NCBI RefSeq assembly: GCF_025685605.1
Contig: NZ_JAGTUT010000001.1
Location: 806,001-870,000, forward strand
Direction of reading: 5' to 3'
Length of the DNA: 64,000 nt
Source: Granulicella arctica
Lineage (GTDB): Bacteria; Acidobacteriota; Terriglobia; Terriglobales; Acidobacteriaceae
Made by a program: the position numbers and the translations under genes. Positions 52,848 through 61,914 of the stretch are shown here, in pieces. Positions within the stretch are counted from its first letter, which is position 1. The number at the start of each line of letters is the position of its first letter. Under the pieces are notes generated by a model. The model ran no database searches. It was not told where the DNA came from and saw only the letters and a list, made by a program, of their open reading frames with translations.

Positions 52848-53282
52848 TTGCCGAACGGACCCGCAAAGAGCACCGCAGCAGTACCAGAATCAAGCTCCTG
52901 GCTTATAGGGTTGACCAGTTTCCTCTTCATCCTCCTGCAAAGCGCCTGCACTGCAGTGATGGCAATTAGTGGCGTCCGCGTAGTCATTGGCTTTAGCGCT
53001 CTTGCGGCTGCAGCAGGGTTGAATCGTCCAGCCAGCGGCTATCATGCCGACGCTATACGCATCCCCATGATGATCATCGCGATCCTCGGTTCCGTGATCA
53101 ACCTCTATGTCCTTTGGCGCATCCGTTCGCTCAGAGCACGTCCGTCCGCACAGTGGCGAACAAAGCCTGTCACCTCAAAGCAAAAACGAGCGGAGTTTGT
53201 GCAAATAGCCTTGGCCATCGTGACCCTCATTCTCGTCACCGCAGAATGGATCACCCATCGTATCGTTCACAATGCTCCCTAG
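52848..53282 (+). CDS. Membrane protein of unknown function, 144 residues
   Basis: I do not recognise a family. Three or four hydrophobic segments are seen: SSWLIGLTSFLFILLQSACT, a second around VVIGFSALAAAAGL, a third around IPMMIIAILGSVINLYVLW and a fourth near the end (FVQIALAIVTLILVTAEW), separated by a basic loop RIRSLRARPSAQWRTKP. The start is TTG at 52848, with GGAG 9 bases before it. The stop overlaps the stop of the convergent anti-sigma gene by four bases. Confidence 0.65.
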   Translation: MPNGPAKSTAAVPESSSWLIGLTSFLFILLQSACTAVMAISGVRVVIGFSALAAAAGLNRPASGYHADAIRIPMMIIAILGSVINLYVLWRIRSLRARPSAQWRTKPVTSKQKRAEFVQIALAIVTLILVTAEWITHRIVHNAP

Positions 53283-53548
53283 CTCCTCCGTTTCTCAGGA
53301 TGATCTCCGGTCCGCTCGTTCATCTCCTCGTCCAATCGCGCATGCAGACGCTCACTGAACCCAACAGGTAATTCAAACACTCGCTCGTCCGCAGTGAGAA
53401 TCAAAATATTGCGTGTTGAATCGAGAATCGCCGAGCATATCTCGCAATGCTCCAGATGCCGTTGCACCAGCTCCTTCGTCTCCTCCGGCAGTGTGTCATC
53501 CAGATAGTCAGAGATGTAGTCCCAAACATGCTTACACTCTATAACCAT
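53279..53548 (-). CDS. Zinc-binding anti-sigma factor (ZAS/zf-HC2)
   Basis: Cytoplasmic anti-sigma factor of 89 residues, likely partner of the upstream ECF sigma factor. MVIECKHVWDYISDYLDDTLP is followed by the zinc motif His31-x3-Cys35-x2-Cys38 (RHLEHCEIC); Cys5 can be the fourth ligand. No membrane helix is present, so it is a soluble redox- or metal-sensitive type. I chose the second ATG (53548) because AGGAG is 9 bases upstream; the first ATG (53557) directly abuts that site. The start overlaps the sigma gene end by 10 bases, showing translational coupling. Confidence 0.9.
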   Translation of the reverse strand: MVIECKHVWDYISDYLDDTLPEETKELVQRHLEHCEICSAILDSTRNILILTADERVFELPVGFSERLHARLDEEMNERTGDHPEKRRS

Positions 53549-54162
53549 GGGATCCATCTCCTCTTTGGATTGATACTCTTCAGCTGCGGCGTCAACTGTT
53601 TCTGCAGCATCATGCGTGCGCGGTGTAATCGAACTTTCACCGTTCCTATACTGATCGTCAATGCTTCGGCCGTCTCCTTCACGCTGAGTTCTTCAACATC
53701 GCGCAGCAGGAAGACCTGACGATAGATCTCCGGCAAAGTCGTCACTGCCGTTTTCAGAATCTCCCGAACTTCCTTACGCTCCAGCGCCTCCGACGGAACC
53801 TCGTGCCAATCGCGCAGCAGCGCCGGAGAGACGTGGCCGCCATTCTCCGGTGTCTCGTCCAGCGATTCAACGCGGATGGAACCCTGACGACGCAGTCGAC
53901 TGCGAGCCTCATTGAGCGTAATGCTAATCAGCCACGTGCTGAATTTGGCCTCTGCGCGAAAGCTTGCCAGGTTGCGATACGCCTTGAGAAACGCCTCCTG
54001 AGCAACATCTTCCGCATCCGCGTCGTTCTTCATAAATGAGAGCGCCATCATGTAAACGCTGCGCTCATAAGGGCGGATAAGTTCGTGATACAGCTCCGTA
54101 CTCCCATCCAGAATGGAAGCTATCAATTGCTCCTCGTTCCTGTTCCCGGGCTCCGCAATCAC
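53539..54162 (-). CDS. ECF-subfamily RNA polymerase sigma factor
   Basis: Group IV sigma factor of 207 residues. Region 2: YERSVYMMALSFMKNDADAEDVAQEAFLKAYRNLASFR, with KFSTWLISITLNEARSRLRR as region 2.4. Region 4: LPEIYRQVFLLRDVEELSVKETAEALTISIGTVKVRLHRAR. The start is GTG at 54162 with GGAG 8 bases before it. The gene overlaps the zinc anti-sigma gene, a standard ECF/ZAS pair that responds to oxidative or similar stress. Confidence 0.96.
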   Translation of the reverse strand: MIAEPGNRNEEQLIASILDGSTELYHELIRPYERSVYMMALSFMKNDADAEDVAQEAFLKAYRNLASFRAEAKFSTWLISITLNEARSRLRRQGSIRVESLDETPENGGHVSPALLRDWHEVPSEALERKEVREILKTAVTTLPEIYRQVFLLRDVEELSVKETAEALTISIGTVKVRLHRARMMLQKQLTPQLKSINPKRRWIPWL

Positions 54163-54404
54163 AGGTTTGCTCCGTCATAAAAACGGGTTGCAAGACGAGC
54201 TATGACCACTGAAATGTCAACCGAGAAGAGAATCTTCAAACCCCAAACTGAAATGTCTGCGTGAACCGCATGCAACTAGCCGCAATTAAACCAACAGAGC
54301 CCGTTACTCCAAGTTAGAGTGAATGCCAGCTGAATAGTTACAACAGAAGGCACACCCTTACGCCAGACGTTCTGACTTCCATTAGAGGCTGAACGTAAAC
54401 AACG

Positions 54405-54554
54405 TTACGCCTCGCTACGAAGTTGCTGGTTCTTGTAGAGCAACTCCAGCACAAGCCGTTGCAGGCGAGCGTTCTCACGCTGCAACTCCTGCAGAAGAGT
54501 GGCAAGTGTCATCGAGGACTCGGGCGAAGATTCATGTGAAGGCGTTAGCGTCAT
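54405..54554 (-). CDS. Small coiled-coil protein, 49 residues
   Basis: The ATG at 54554 has AGGAGT 8 bases upstream. The sequence MTLTPSHESSPESSMTLATL is followed by LQELQRENARLQRLVLELLY, a heptad pattern of Leu and Val that would form a short leucine-zipper helix. A longer frame from 54839 in the same phase overlaps the membrane-protein gene and was rejected. It is the third gene of a row headed by the second ECF sigma factor. It could be an adaptor or dimerisation peptide; no family is recognised. Confidence 0.6.
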   Translation of the reverse strand: MTLTPSHESSPESSMTLATLLQELQRENARLQRLVLELLYKNQQLRSEA

Positions 54555-54583
54555 CTGAGCTACTCCTGAGATCTTGGAGAAGA

Positions 54584-54928
54584 TTAAACCGCAGTCTGTT
54601 CGGAACCGGGCTCTACTGGGCCAAACCCGCAACCCCGTCCACGCATCCCCGATCGAAATCGTTCGCGCTGTTCCGGAGTCATAGTCGCAAAGCGTTCGTC
54701 CATATGCCGCTTCCATCTGCGACCGCCAGAATGCCGATGAAAGCCCCCGAAGAGAATCTTTGTCAGCAGCAGCAGACCGAGAGCCTGCGCAAAGCTGAGC
54801 GTTCTCAGGCCAAAGAGCGCAGGCATCAGCCAGTTCCAAAGACGCATCACTATCTCGCCGAAAACCACCACTGCGACAAGAACCATCGCGACAATTCGTA
54901 AACCTTTTACAACACGATACTTGTTCAT
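54584..54928 (-). CDS. Small membrane protein of the second ECF sigma operon
   Basis: Protein of 114 residues not matched to a named family. Two hydrophobic segments are seen: GLRIVAMVLVAVVVFGEIVM and LSFAQALGLLLLTKILFGG. The basic C-terminal part, RRWKRHMDERFATMTPEQRERFRSGMRGR, contains the M-T-P-E-Q-R-E-R-F pattern common in small periplasmic or stress-linked proteins of the CpxP/Spy kind. It starts 9 bp after the ECF sigma stop codon, so it may sense stress or regulate that sigma factor. Confidence 0.72.
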   Translation of the reverse strand: MNKYRVVKGLRIVAMVLVAVVVFGEIVMRLWNWLMPALFGLRTLSFAQALGLLLLTKILFGGFHRHSGGRRWKRHMDERFATMTPEQRERFRSGMRGRGCGFGPVEPGSEQTAV

Positions 54929-54937
54929 ACCTACTCC

Positions 54938-55507
54938 TTATTCACTTACAAAATCACGATTGAGTTGCTGCAGGCGTCGCCTCAAATGCAACACGGCGTA
55001 ACGCTTACGTGAGAGAAGCGTGTTCACACTCACACCGCTCTCCTCCGAAAGTTCCTTGAAGCTTCGGCCAAGCAACTCGTGTGCAATAAACACCTCACGC
55101 TGTTCACTCGGCAGTTCCTCGAGAGCCTCATCGAGCGCTTCGAAGATCAGGTTGCGCGCGTAGATAGCATCCGGCCCACCATCCTCCGAGGGCAGCAGAT
55201 CCAGAAGAGTGTCAGAGTCCGGACCGCCAGAGAGTGAAGCATCGAGTGAATCCGAACTCTGCCGGCGGAAGAGATCAGTAATCCGATTCCGTGCGACGCG
55301 AAACAACCAGGCTGTCACCTGCTCGACTGGCTTCAGCAGCCGATAGCTCTGGATCAATTCATAGAAAACATCCTGAAGCACATCCTCGGCGTCCCCCGCG
55401 TCAAAGACCCGTTTGCCGATGAAGCTCCGGAGCCGCGGTTCATCGCGCTTCAGTGCCTCAGCAATAAAATGGTCCTGCTCGGCGATCGTCCAATCCTGGC
55501 TCAACAT
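54938..55507 (-). CDS. Second ECF sigma factor
   Basis: Group IV sigma factor of 189 residues from the ATG at 55507 (GGGAG upstream; a longer reading to 55654 adds an unlikely leader that overlaps dinB). Region 2: FIGKRVFDAGDAEDVLQDVFYELIQSY and VTAWLFRVARNRITDLFRR. Region 4: ELPSEQREVFIAHELLGRSFKELSEESGVSVNTLLSRKRYA. The region 4 helix-turn-helix is intact. No zinc anti-sigma gene accompanies it; the partner may be the membrane protein next to it. It lies 103 bp beyond the dinB stop codon, in the same direction. Confidence 0.94.
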   Translation of the reverse strand: MLSQDWTIAEQDHFIAEALKRDEPRLRSFIGKRVFDAGDAEDVLQDVFYELIQSYRLLKPVEQVTAWLFRVARNRITDLFRRQSSDSLDASLSGGPDSDTLLDLLPSEDGGPDAIYARNLIFEALDEALEELPSEQREVFIAHELLGRSFKELSEESGVSVNTLLSRKRYAVLHLRRRLQQLNRDFVSE

Positions 55508-55610
55508 CGGCTCCCGTGCGTCGCCCGGCAACGATCTCTGCAGGGCTTCTACAAGTGTTAACGGGTGAACTCGAAAAATATTGTAAAGAAGTTTTAAAAC
55601 ATACAGACCG

Positions 55611-56720
55611 CTACAACTCTCCAAAGATGGACGATGGTGATTCAGTAGTCTCACGGAAGTTACTTAGCCCCACACCCACAAGACGGAATCGCTGCATCGC
55701 CGCAACATTAACACGCTCTCGCAGCAAAAGAGCGATTGCAGCAAGCTCTTCCCAAGTCTCTGGCGGAACAAGCGGTGTGAGACTGCGCGTCAGCGTCTTG
55801 AACTCACTCGTCTTCAACTTCAGCACAACTGTCTTCGCCACACGCATGTCCCTGCGCGAAGCCGCCCATACCTTCTCTGCAAGCCGCAGAATGACCTCAT
55901 CCATCTCAGTAAGCGGAATGTCCCGCTCGAACGTATCCTCAGCTGATATCGATTTAGCGGTTCTATCGGGAACCACGGGATGATGATCCACACCGCGTGC
56001 AAGCTCGTACAGCCTTCTTCCATACCGTCCGAAATGCTCTTCAAGAGCGGCTTGATCGCGAACCAGCAAATCCCCTACCGTCGCAATCCCAATTGTCTTC
56101 AGCCGAGCCTCTGTGACCTTCCCTACCCCCGGTATCCGGCCCACCAGCAACGGTGCAAGAAACACCTCGATCTCCTGCGGCTGAATCACAAACAATCCAT
56201 CCGGTTTCCGCCAGTCAGAAGCAATCTTCGCAAGGAACTTGTTCGGCGCCACCCCTGCGGACGCGGTCAAGTGAAGTTCCTCACGTATCTGTTCCCGAAT
56301 CGTTTTGGCGACCCGCGTCGCCGTAGGCAGCCCCGTCTTGTTCTCCGTCACATCCAGGTAAGCCTCATCAAGCGATAGCGGCTCAACAAGGTCAGTATGC
56401 CGCAGAAATATCTCCCGAACCGCGCGGGAGACAGCCTTGTAGCGCGTAAAGTCCGGCGGAACGAAAACGGCCTCGGGGCACAGCCGTTCCGCTGTGATTG
56501 CAGGCATTGCCGATCGCACCCCAAACTTGCGCGCCTCGTACGAAGCCGCGCAGACCACCGACCGATTGCCCCGCCATGCCACCACGACCGGCCGTCCCCG
56601 CAATCCGGGATTATCCCGCTGCTCGACCGACGCATAGAACGCATCCATGTCGACGTGGACGATCTTCCGCATCGCCACGCTCTCTGTCGATCCAGTCCCT
56701 ATCTCAGTCTCAGAGAGCAT
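55611..56720 (-). CDS. dinB: DNA polymerase IV (Y-family)
   Basis: Translesion DNA polymerase of 369 residues. The ATG at 56720 has GAGG 5 bases upstream; an ATG at 56672 would start directly at the palm domain. HVDMDAFYASVEQRDNP carries the first catalytic Asp and steric gate Tyr, SLDEAYLDVT the Asp-Glu pair, and LVGRIPGVGKVTEARLKTIGI the helix-hairpin-helix of the thumb. The little-finger domain follows (FERDIPLTEMDEVILRLAEKV). The C terminus is normal in length, but no clear beta-clamp motif is obvious. Confidence 0.97.
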   Translation of the reverse strand: MLSETEIGTGSTESVAMRKIVHVDMDAFYASVEQRDNPGLRGRPVVVAWRGNRSVVCAASYEARKFGVRSAMPAITAERLCPEAVFVPPDFTRYKAVSRAVREIFLRHTDLVEPLSLDEAYLDVTENKTGLPTATRVAKTIREQIREELHLTASAGVAPNKFLAKIASDWRKPDGLFVIQPQEIEVFLAPLLVGRIPGVGKVTEARLKTIGIATVGDLLVRDQAALEEHFGRYGRRLYELARGVDHHPVVPDRTAKSISAEDTFERDIPLTEMDEVILRLAEKVWAASRRDMRVAKTVVLKLKTSEFKTLTRSLTPLVPPETWEELAAIALLLRERVNVAAMQRFRLVGVGLSNFRETTESPSSIFGEL

Positions 56721-56890
56721 TGCATCCTCGATCGGCCCAGATAGCAGCCATACTCGATACCGGAGAGCACACACCCATCATAAGCGAAGAAATAGCGAAG
56801 TCCGATGCAAAAGCACACAGCATCACGAAAACTCAAATTCCAGTCTGAGTTCCAGTTGGCGCGAGGAGCACCCGCTCCTCGCGCCGACCT

Positions 56891-57439
56891 TTACTGTGCC
56901 GTCACCTTCACAAACTCGTCCGTCTTCTCCCACTTAATGTGCAGCTCCGTCGAAGCACCAGAAGTGTTCTCAAAGCTAAGCGACATCACCTCCTGAGGGG
57001 AGCTAAGCGCCTTGCCCGTCAGCGGCGTTCGTCCAAGATCCTGCCCCTCGCTGTACTCCGTACCCCACTGGCCGGTCTGCTTGTTCACGATCAACAGCCA
57101 CTTGTCCGCGTTCGGCAAGGAGTAGATGGTGTAAGTCCCCGCCGGAACATCAAGCGTACCGATCTTCAGGTTTGTAGAAGTCTTTAAAGTAGTCGCTGGA
57201 TTGGCACCCGTCCGCCAAACCTGTCCGTACGGCACCAGGCCGCCGACGATCTTGCGCCCGCGCATATGAGGAGTGTTGTAATCGATCGTAACGGACTTGC
57301 CATTTAACATCACGGAAGCCTTCGCAGGAGGGCTCGGCATTGGCTTGGCGGGGTCGGCTTTCATCTCACCCATCTGGGCGACACACGCGGTGGTCACAAG
57401 GAGACTACAGGCAAAGGAGGCGAACGAGCGGAGGAGCAT
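56891..57439 (-). CDS. DUF2911-domain exported protein
   Basis: Secreted protein of 182 residues. The ATG at 57439 begins a signal peptide (MLLRSFASFACSLLVTTACVA). The body has the DUF2911 landmarks: IDYNTPHMRGRKIVGGLVPYG, QVWRTGANPATTL, VPAGTYTIYSLPN and the late WEKTDEFVKVTA. The fold is a beta sandwich; the biochemical role of the family is unknown. It stands between dinB and the tRNA gene. Confidence 0.92.
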   Translation of the reverse strand: MLLRSFASFACSLLVTTACVAQMGEMKADPAKPMPSPPAKASVMLNGKSVTIDYNTPHMRGRKIVGGLVPYGQVWRTGANPATTLKTSTNLKIGTLDVPAGTYTIYSLPNADKWLLIVNKQTGQWGTEYSEGQDLGRTPLTGKALSSPQEVMSLSFENTSGASTELHIKWEKTDEFVKVTAQ

Positions 57440-57494
57440 AAGCGATCTCTCTTTCAATATCGAATCAGGTGTGGTCATGCTACGCTTAACTTAC

Positions 57495-57571
57495 GCGCCT
57501 GTAGCTCAGCTGGATAGAGCGGCAGCCTCCGAAGCTGTAGGTCGCAGGTTCGACTCCTGCCGGGCGCACCA
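57495..57571 (+). tRNA. tRNA-Arg (anticodon CCG)
   Basis: A 77-base cloverleaf with encoded CCA. The 7-bp acceptor stem pairs GCGCCTG with CGGGCGC (one G-U). The anticodon stem GCAGC/GCTGT closes the loop CTCCGAA, giving anticodon CCG for the codon CGG. The T-arm GCAGGTTCGACTCCTGC is standard. It is convergent with no gene and lies beside the third TonB receptor gene. Confidence 0.97.
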
Positions 57572-57624
57572 CATCTCCTTCAACTAGGACCGACACCCTC
57601 ACCAAATAATTCCCCTCCTCAAAA

Positions 57625-57656
57625 GCAAACGGCTCCGGATAACCGGAGCCGTTTGC
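57625..57656 (-). terminator. Terminator of the third TonB receptor gene
   Basis: GCAAACGGCTCCGG (57625-57638) and CCGGAGCCGTTTGC (57643-57656) pair perfectly over 14 bp with an ATAA loop, 16 bp past the stop codon. The minus strand continues TTTTGAGG, a short T-run. The tRNA-Arg gene ends 53 bp further on. Confidence 0.85.
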
Positions 57657-57672
57657 AGGTTAGCAGTGCTGA

Positions 57673-60600
57673 TTAGAAGAACAGCTTTGCCGAGACCTGC
57701 AGTTGACGTGGTCCATACAGGGTATTGTTCGTGCCCGAAGCAGCGTCGAACGCCGCGGTTCCCGTGCCGGTAAAGGGGGTGATGCATCCCTGTACAGGAG
57801 ATCCCGCTGGAGCGGCAGCCGTCGTCTTGCAGGTGGTGGACGTCGCAGTCGCAGGGACATACGTGGAGTAAGTCGAATTCACGCTTGTGATGATGCGATG
57901 GTTGGCAAGGTTGAATGCCTCTCCAATGAACTGAAGTTTAATGCTGTCGTGGATCGGGATATCGCGCGAGACACGAAAATCCAGATTGTTGAACCCGGGG
58001 CCAACGATGCTGTTACGTCCGATCTGGGGAGGCCGACCGGTCGTTGCGGCGCCAGATCCGGAACTGATCGCACCGCCATAGATACCGCCTGCCGAACCGT
58101 AGCTGCTTGCGCTGCCGTTATACACGGTGCCGCTCATGCCGGCGACGATCGGCTGACCCGCAGAAGCGGTCTCCGTACCCGAGAAGACGAACCCATCAAT
58201 GATGTTCTTCGCCCACTTATTGTCATGGAAAAGCTGCGGCTGATAGACCAGGCTCAGCACGAAGCGATTGCGAACATCGATGTCCGAAAGACCATTCTCC
58301 GCCCGTACATTGTTCGGATCGAGAACGGTGTTACCACCGTAGAACGTTCCGAACGCTCCCTGTACCTGGTCGGTGTCCGTTGCCCGCGCCCAAGTGTAGT
58401 TACCAAGAACTTCCAGCCCGTTGGCAAAGGGACGCCGTACCGTCACAGCAAGCGAGTTGTACCAGGCATTAGCCACACTGAAGCCGGTGTTATAGGACTG
58501 GAGTCGTGAGTCACGGCGATCCGAAAGAATATAGACCGGAACCGTGATCTGCTTGACGAGATTGTTCGATGCATCAAGCACGTTGTAGCTGCGCGAACCA
58601 TGCGGTGTCTGCCCAATCAGGTTGGCATCGAGAAACACCGGGAGCCGCAGCGACCGCGAACCAACATATCCTACGCCCAGCGAAATCTTGCCGGGAAGCG
58701 CCTGCTCCATCCCGAACTCCGCCTCATGGGAGAGCGGCGGAACGAAGTTGGGATCGAGCCCATGGAAGCTCTGCGTGCCAAGCTTGCCTGCACCGGCAAC
58801 CGCAGGTGCCGTACCGCCGCTCGGAAAGAGTGCGCTCGAGAGCGGGGGGCCGGTAGGCGAGAAGGGAACATTGGGGTAGAGCAGGCCGGCGGCCGCTGCT
58901 GTCGTAGCCGTGCAGATATTGGTGCAGCCCTGGTAGTTGTAGTTCACCTGCACAACGCCATTCTCAACCCGCATTGCATAGTACGTGCTGCCTTGGTTCA
59001 GGCCGGAGTAGAGACCGTAGCCACCACGAAAGACCGTCCCTGGGTGGGGCGAGTAGCTGAAGCCGATGCGGGGTTGTACGCGATTTGTAACGTTCTTGAT
59101 CGTGCTGCTATAGGTCGTCGATAGCGGGGCGAAGTTCGTGTTGTTCTGGATCGGAGGCGGTGTCAATTGGATGTCGTAACGAACGCCGATGTTCACCGTC
59201 AAGTTTTGACGAACCTTCCAGCTGTCCTCTGCGAACCCGTCGAAGATCTTGAACCAGAAGTCATCAAGCCCGGCCTTGTTCCCCGTGTTGATCTGGTCAA
59301 CCGTCTGGACGAAGGTGTTGTAGTGGGCGCCCGCAAACGGATCGGTATCGCCTGGCTGGCCACGGAACGAGTCGGCAATCCAACCTTGAAAGCTGGACGT
59401 GTTCGTACCGCTGCTGTATCCGTAAACGCCGCCACCCTGGAAGAGATTAATCATCACTTCATGGATGATGTTGGCGTCCCCACCGAACTTGAAGGAGTGA
59501 TGGCCATGCACAGTTGAAAACACATCGGTGATCTGCGTCCGATGCTCGTCTGGCTCTGCAATACGAGGCAGCGCGTTCGGCATACCGTACGTAACGGCTC
59601 CCATGGCAACGCTCGGTCCGGAAGCATTCGCACCGGCAGTCTCGAGATCGCGACCATACTGGAAGTGAACCTGGTTGACCGAACGGCCAGAGACCTGCGT
59701 CGTCAGACCCGCAACAAGAAAACGCTCATGGTAGCTCGTAGGACCGTTGGTGCTTGGCGAACTGTTACTGAATGTTGGTGCCGGAGCATATCCGTAGGTG
59801 CTATCGAAGTTCGCAAAGTTGTAGTTCACAAAAACGTCGTTCTTGCTGTTGATGTGATAATCCAACCGCGGAAAGAAGATATTTTCCTTGCTGAAGCGAG
59901 ATGGCGGAGCCGAAGTAAGTCCCGCAGTCGTCAACAGAAAATTGATGCCGCTCTGACACTGTGCCGCAGTGATCGTCGTCGGGCATTGGGTCGGCGTAAT
60001 GATATTGGTGTTCGCCGTCGGACCTGAAGGCGTCAGCGAAATAGTATTCGTATCGGTGTAAAGCGCGCGACCCACACGACGGAAGCCGTCATAGGTAAAG
60101 AAATAGAAGAGACGATCCTTGATGATCGGACCACCGACGCTGCCACCGAACTGCTGCTGCTGATGGATCGGCTGGGTCAGCAGGAACGGGTTACCATTCG
60201 CGTGAAGCGCCTGGTACTTGCTCACTGGATCAAGCGCATTCAGTGTCGGGTAGCGCAGATAGTAGAAGAGGTCTCCGTGAATCGCGTTCGTACCAGACTT
60301 GGTGATCGCATTCACCTGCCCACCAACCGCTTGTCCGAACTCTACGGAGTAGTTCGAGGTCTCAGCCTGAAACTCCTTGATCGAATCGAGCGAATACACG
60401 TACGGTGCGCCTGACGAACGACCGCGAGCCTCGGAGAACAGCATCTGGTTGTTGTTCGCACCGTCCACATAGTTCTGGTTGTACAAACCGCTGATGCCAT
60501 GGAAGCTGACCAGGCCCGTGCCGCCATCCTGAACAACGTTCGGCGTTAGCAGAACGAAGTCGCTCCAGTTGCGCCCATTCACCGGCAGATTCGAGATGAG

Positions 60601-61044
60601 TGTCTGGTCGACGGTCTGTGAAACCTCCGTCTTATCCGTGTCGATCAAAGGCGACTGGCTTGTCACCACAACCTCAGTCGTAACGGACGCAGCAGGGAGC
60701 ACTGCATCGACGCTCAGAAACTGTCCGACGGTGAGAACTAGATTCTTGCGGTCCACCTTACCGAAGGTCCCGCCACCCAGCGTGACCTCATAGTGACCCG
60801 GCTGAAGAAAGCTCGCCGTGTAGGAACCGTCCGAGTTCGTCGTAATGGACCGTGACACACCGGTGTCGGTATCCAGCACGAGTACTGGCGCATTCGGAAC
60901 GGCAGCGCCGCTCGCATCTGTCACGTTGCCCGTGATGTTGCCGACACCGGAGGTCTGCGCGTGCAGTGTTAGGCCCGTGGAGAGAACAAAGGCAGAAGCA
61001 ACGGTCAAAGAGAGCAGGTGTTTCGAAATACTGGACAAGGTCAT
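57673..61044 (-). CDS. Oar-like TonB-dependent receptor (1123 residues)
   Basis: Full-length outer-membrane receptor. The ATG at 61044 begins a signal peptide (SKHLLSLTVASAFVLSTGLTLHA); a longer reading to 61146 is unlikely. The carboxypeptidase-regulatory domain reads GNITGNVTDASGAAVPNAPV...GSYTASFLQPGHYEVTLGG. The plug-like region contains LPVNGRNWSDFVLLTPN. The barrel includes EDSWKVRQNLTVNIGVRYD and ends FNLANHRIITSVNSTY...LQVSAKLFF, with a terminal Phe. It is a third paralogue of the two other receptors in this window but not close to either. No regulator or enzyme gene next to it hints at the ligand. Confidence 0.94.
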   Translation of the reverse strand: MTLSSISKHLLSLTVASAFVLSTGLTLHAQTSGVGNITGNVTDASGAAVPNAPVLVLDTDTGVSRSITTNSDGSYTASFLQPGHYEVTLGGGTFGKVDRKNLVLTVGQFLSVDAVLPAASVTTEVVVTSQSPLIDTDKTEVSQTVDQTLISNLPVNGRNWSDFVLLTPNVVQDGGTGLVSFHGISGLYNQNYVDGANNNQMLFSEARGRSSGAPYVYSLDSIKEFQAETSNYSVEFGQAVGGQVNAITKSGTNAIHGDLFYYLRYPTLNALDPVSKYQALHANGNPFLLTQPIHQQQQFGGSVGGPIIKDRLFYFFTYDGFRRVGRALYTDTNTISLTPSGPTANTNIITPTQCPTTITAAQCQSGINFLLTTAGLTSAPPSRFSKENIFFPRLDYHINSKNDVFVNYNFANFDSTYGYAPAPTFSNSSPSTNGPTSYHERFLVAGLTTQVSGRSVNQVHFQYGRDLETAGANASGPSVAMGAVTYGMPNALPRIAEPDEHRTQITDVFSTVHGHHSFKFGGDANIIHEVMINLFQGGGVYGYSSGTNTSSFQGWIADSFRGQPGDTDPFAGAHYNTFVQTVDQINTGNKAGLDDFWFKIFDGFAEDSWKVRQNLTVNIGVRYDIQLTPPPIQNNTNFAPLSTTYSSTIKNVTNRVQPRIGFSYSPHPGTVFRGGYGLYSGLNQGSTYYAMRVENGVVQVNYNYQGCTNICTATTAAAAGLLYPNVPFSPTGPPLSSALFPSGGTAPAVAGAGKLGTQSFHGLDPNFVPPLSHEAEFGMEQALPGKISLGVGYVGSRSLRLPVFLDANLIGQTPHGSRSYNVLDASNNLVKQITVPVYILSDRRDSRLQSYNTGFSVANAWYNSLAVTVRRPFANGLEVLGNYTWARATDTDQVQGAFGTFYGGNTVLDPNNVRAENGLSDIDVRNRFVLSLVYQPQLFHDNKWAKNIIDGFVFSGTETASAGQPIVAGMSGTVYNGSASSYGSAGGIYGGAISSGSGAATTGRPPQIGRNSIVGPGFNNLDFRVSRDIPIHDSIKLQFIGEAFNLANHRIITSVNSTYSTYVPATATSTTCKTTAAAPAGSPVQGCITPFTGTGTAAFDAASGTNNTLYGPRQLQVSAKLFF

Positions 61045-61383
61045 AAAAGGCGAAGCTCCTGGGATACAAACACCGAGACACAAAACTTGCGAAGTGAACG
61101 AGGCCTGACCGGGATTGAAGATGGAACTGCGTGCCAAAAGGGTCACGCGTTCAGGTCCGGCCAGAACATAAATTTTGTTATTCCTCTACGCTCTTTCACT
61201 TCAGGAGCGATGTCAAGCAGAGATTCGTCCGCCATTCCTATGTTTTTGTTGCATCTCGCTCAGAAGCTACAGCTTCCAATAGAAATGTACGTCTTCTCGT
61301 AAGACACAAAGAAAAATGCAGGAAATCCGCACATTTCCTCGTCTCCACAATGAAGATTAAGGAATGGAAAAAAACTCAGAATT
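61045..61383. other. Intergenic region upstream of the third TonB receptor
   Basis: No gene and no clear repeat seen in these 339 bases. The part from 61290 to 61380 is AT-rich and probably contains the receptor promoter. Confidence 0.4.
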
Positions 61384-61779
61384 CTAGTGCAGTTGGTCGG
61401 GAATAACAGCGTATTGGATCAGCAGTTCGAAGGGAACAATCTTCAAAGTAGCCTCATGCGTCGCTTCCAGCACGATCGGACACGCCGCTCCGGCCTGCTG
61501 TACCTGCAGCCACCGTGCCGCACACACGCACCACCGGTCACCCGGCTTCAACCCTGCAAAGTAAGAACGCGGCGTAGACAGATCATTGCCTAAAGCCTTC
61601 GAAGCGGCAAGAAATGGCTCATCCACAATGCAGCAAACGGTGTGAACACCCAGATCGTCGGGGCCCGTCTCGCAGCAACCCGTCCGATAATACCCAGTCA
61701 TCGGCTCGCAACCGCAGGTTGCAAGTGGTTGACCAAGAACGTTCTTACCCTGTGCTTTTTGTGGTTCCGCTTTCGCCAT
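61384..61779 (-). CDS. DUF2237-family protein
   Basis: Protein of 131 residues with the conserved DUF2237 pattern: NVLGQPLATCGCEPMTGYYRTGCCETGPDDLGVHTVCC, then FLAASKALGNDLSTPRSYFAGLKPGDRWCVCAARW and PIVLEATHEATL. Nine Cys are present, including CC, CGC and CVC groups that suggest metal or cluster binding. The family is widely conserved in bacteria but its role is not known. It follows the ABC-F gene in the same direction, with a terminator between. Confidence 0.92.
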   Translation of the reverse strand: MAKAEPQKAQGKNVLGQPLATCGCEPMTGYYRTGCCETGPDDLGVHTVCCIVDEPFLAASKALGNDLSTPRSYFAGLKPGDRWCVCAARWLQVQQAGAACPIVLEATHEATLKIVPFELLIQYAVIPDQLH

Positions 61780-61855
61780 AATTTTCTATCCTGCCGCTCA
61801 CCATAATACAGACGCATGGTGTCATCTGGCAGCCGCCACCCTGCACCCATCAACG

Positions 61856-61899
61856 AAAAAGCGCCCCATGCCACTCGTTCAACGAGCGGCACAAGGCGC
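61856..61899 (-). terminator. Terminator of the ABC-F gene
   Basis: GCGCC (61861-61865) pairs with GGCGC (61895-61899), with inner stems GCC/GGC and CTCG/CGAG. On the minus strand the stem is followed by a run of five T (61856-61860), 16 bp beyond the stop codon. Confidence 0.75.
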
Positions 61900-61914
61900 C
61901 TCAACAAATCATGA

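Noticed and set aside
57495-57571. tRNA-Arg as the attachment site of an integrated element
   Set aside because: No integrase, no direct repeat of the tRNA 3' end and no foreign gene cluster are seen nearby.
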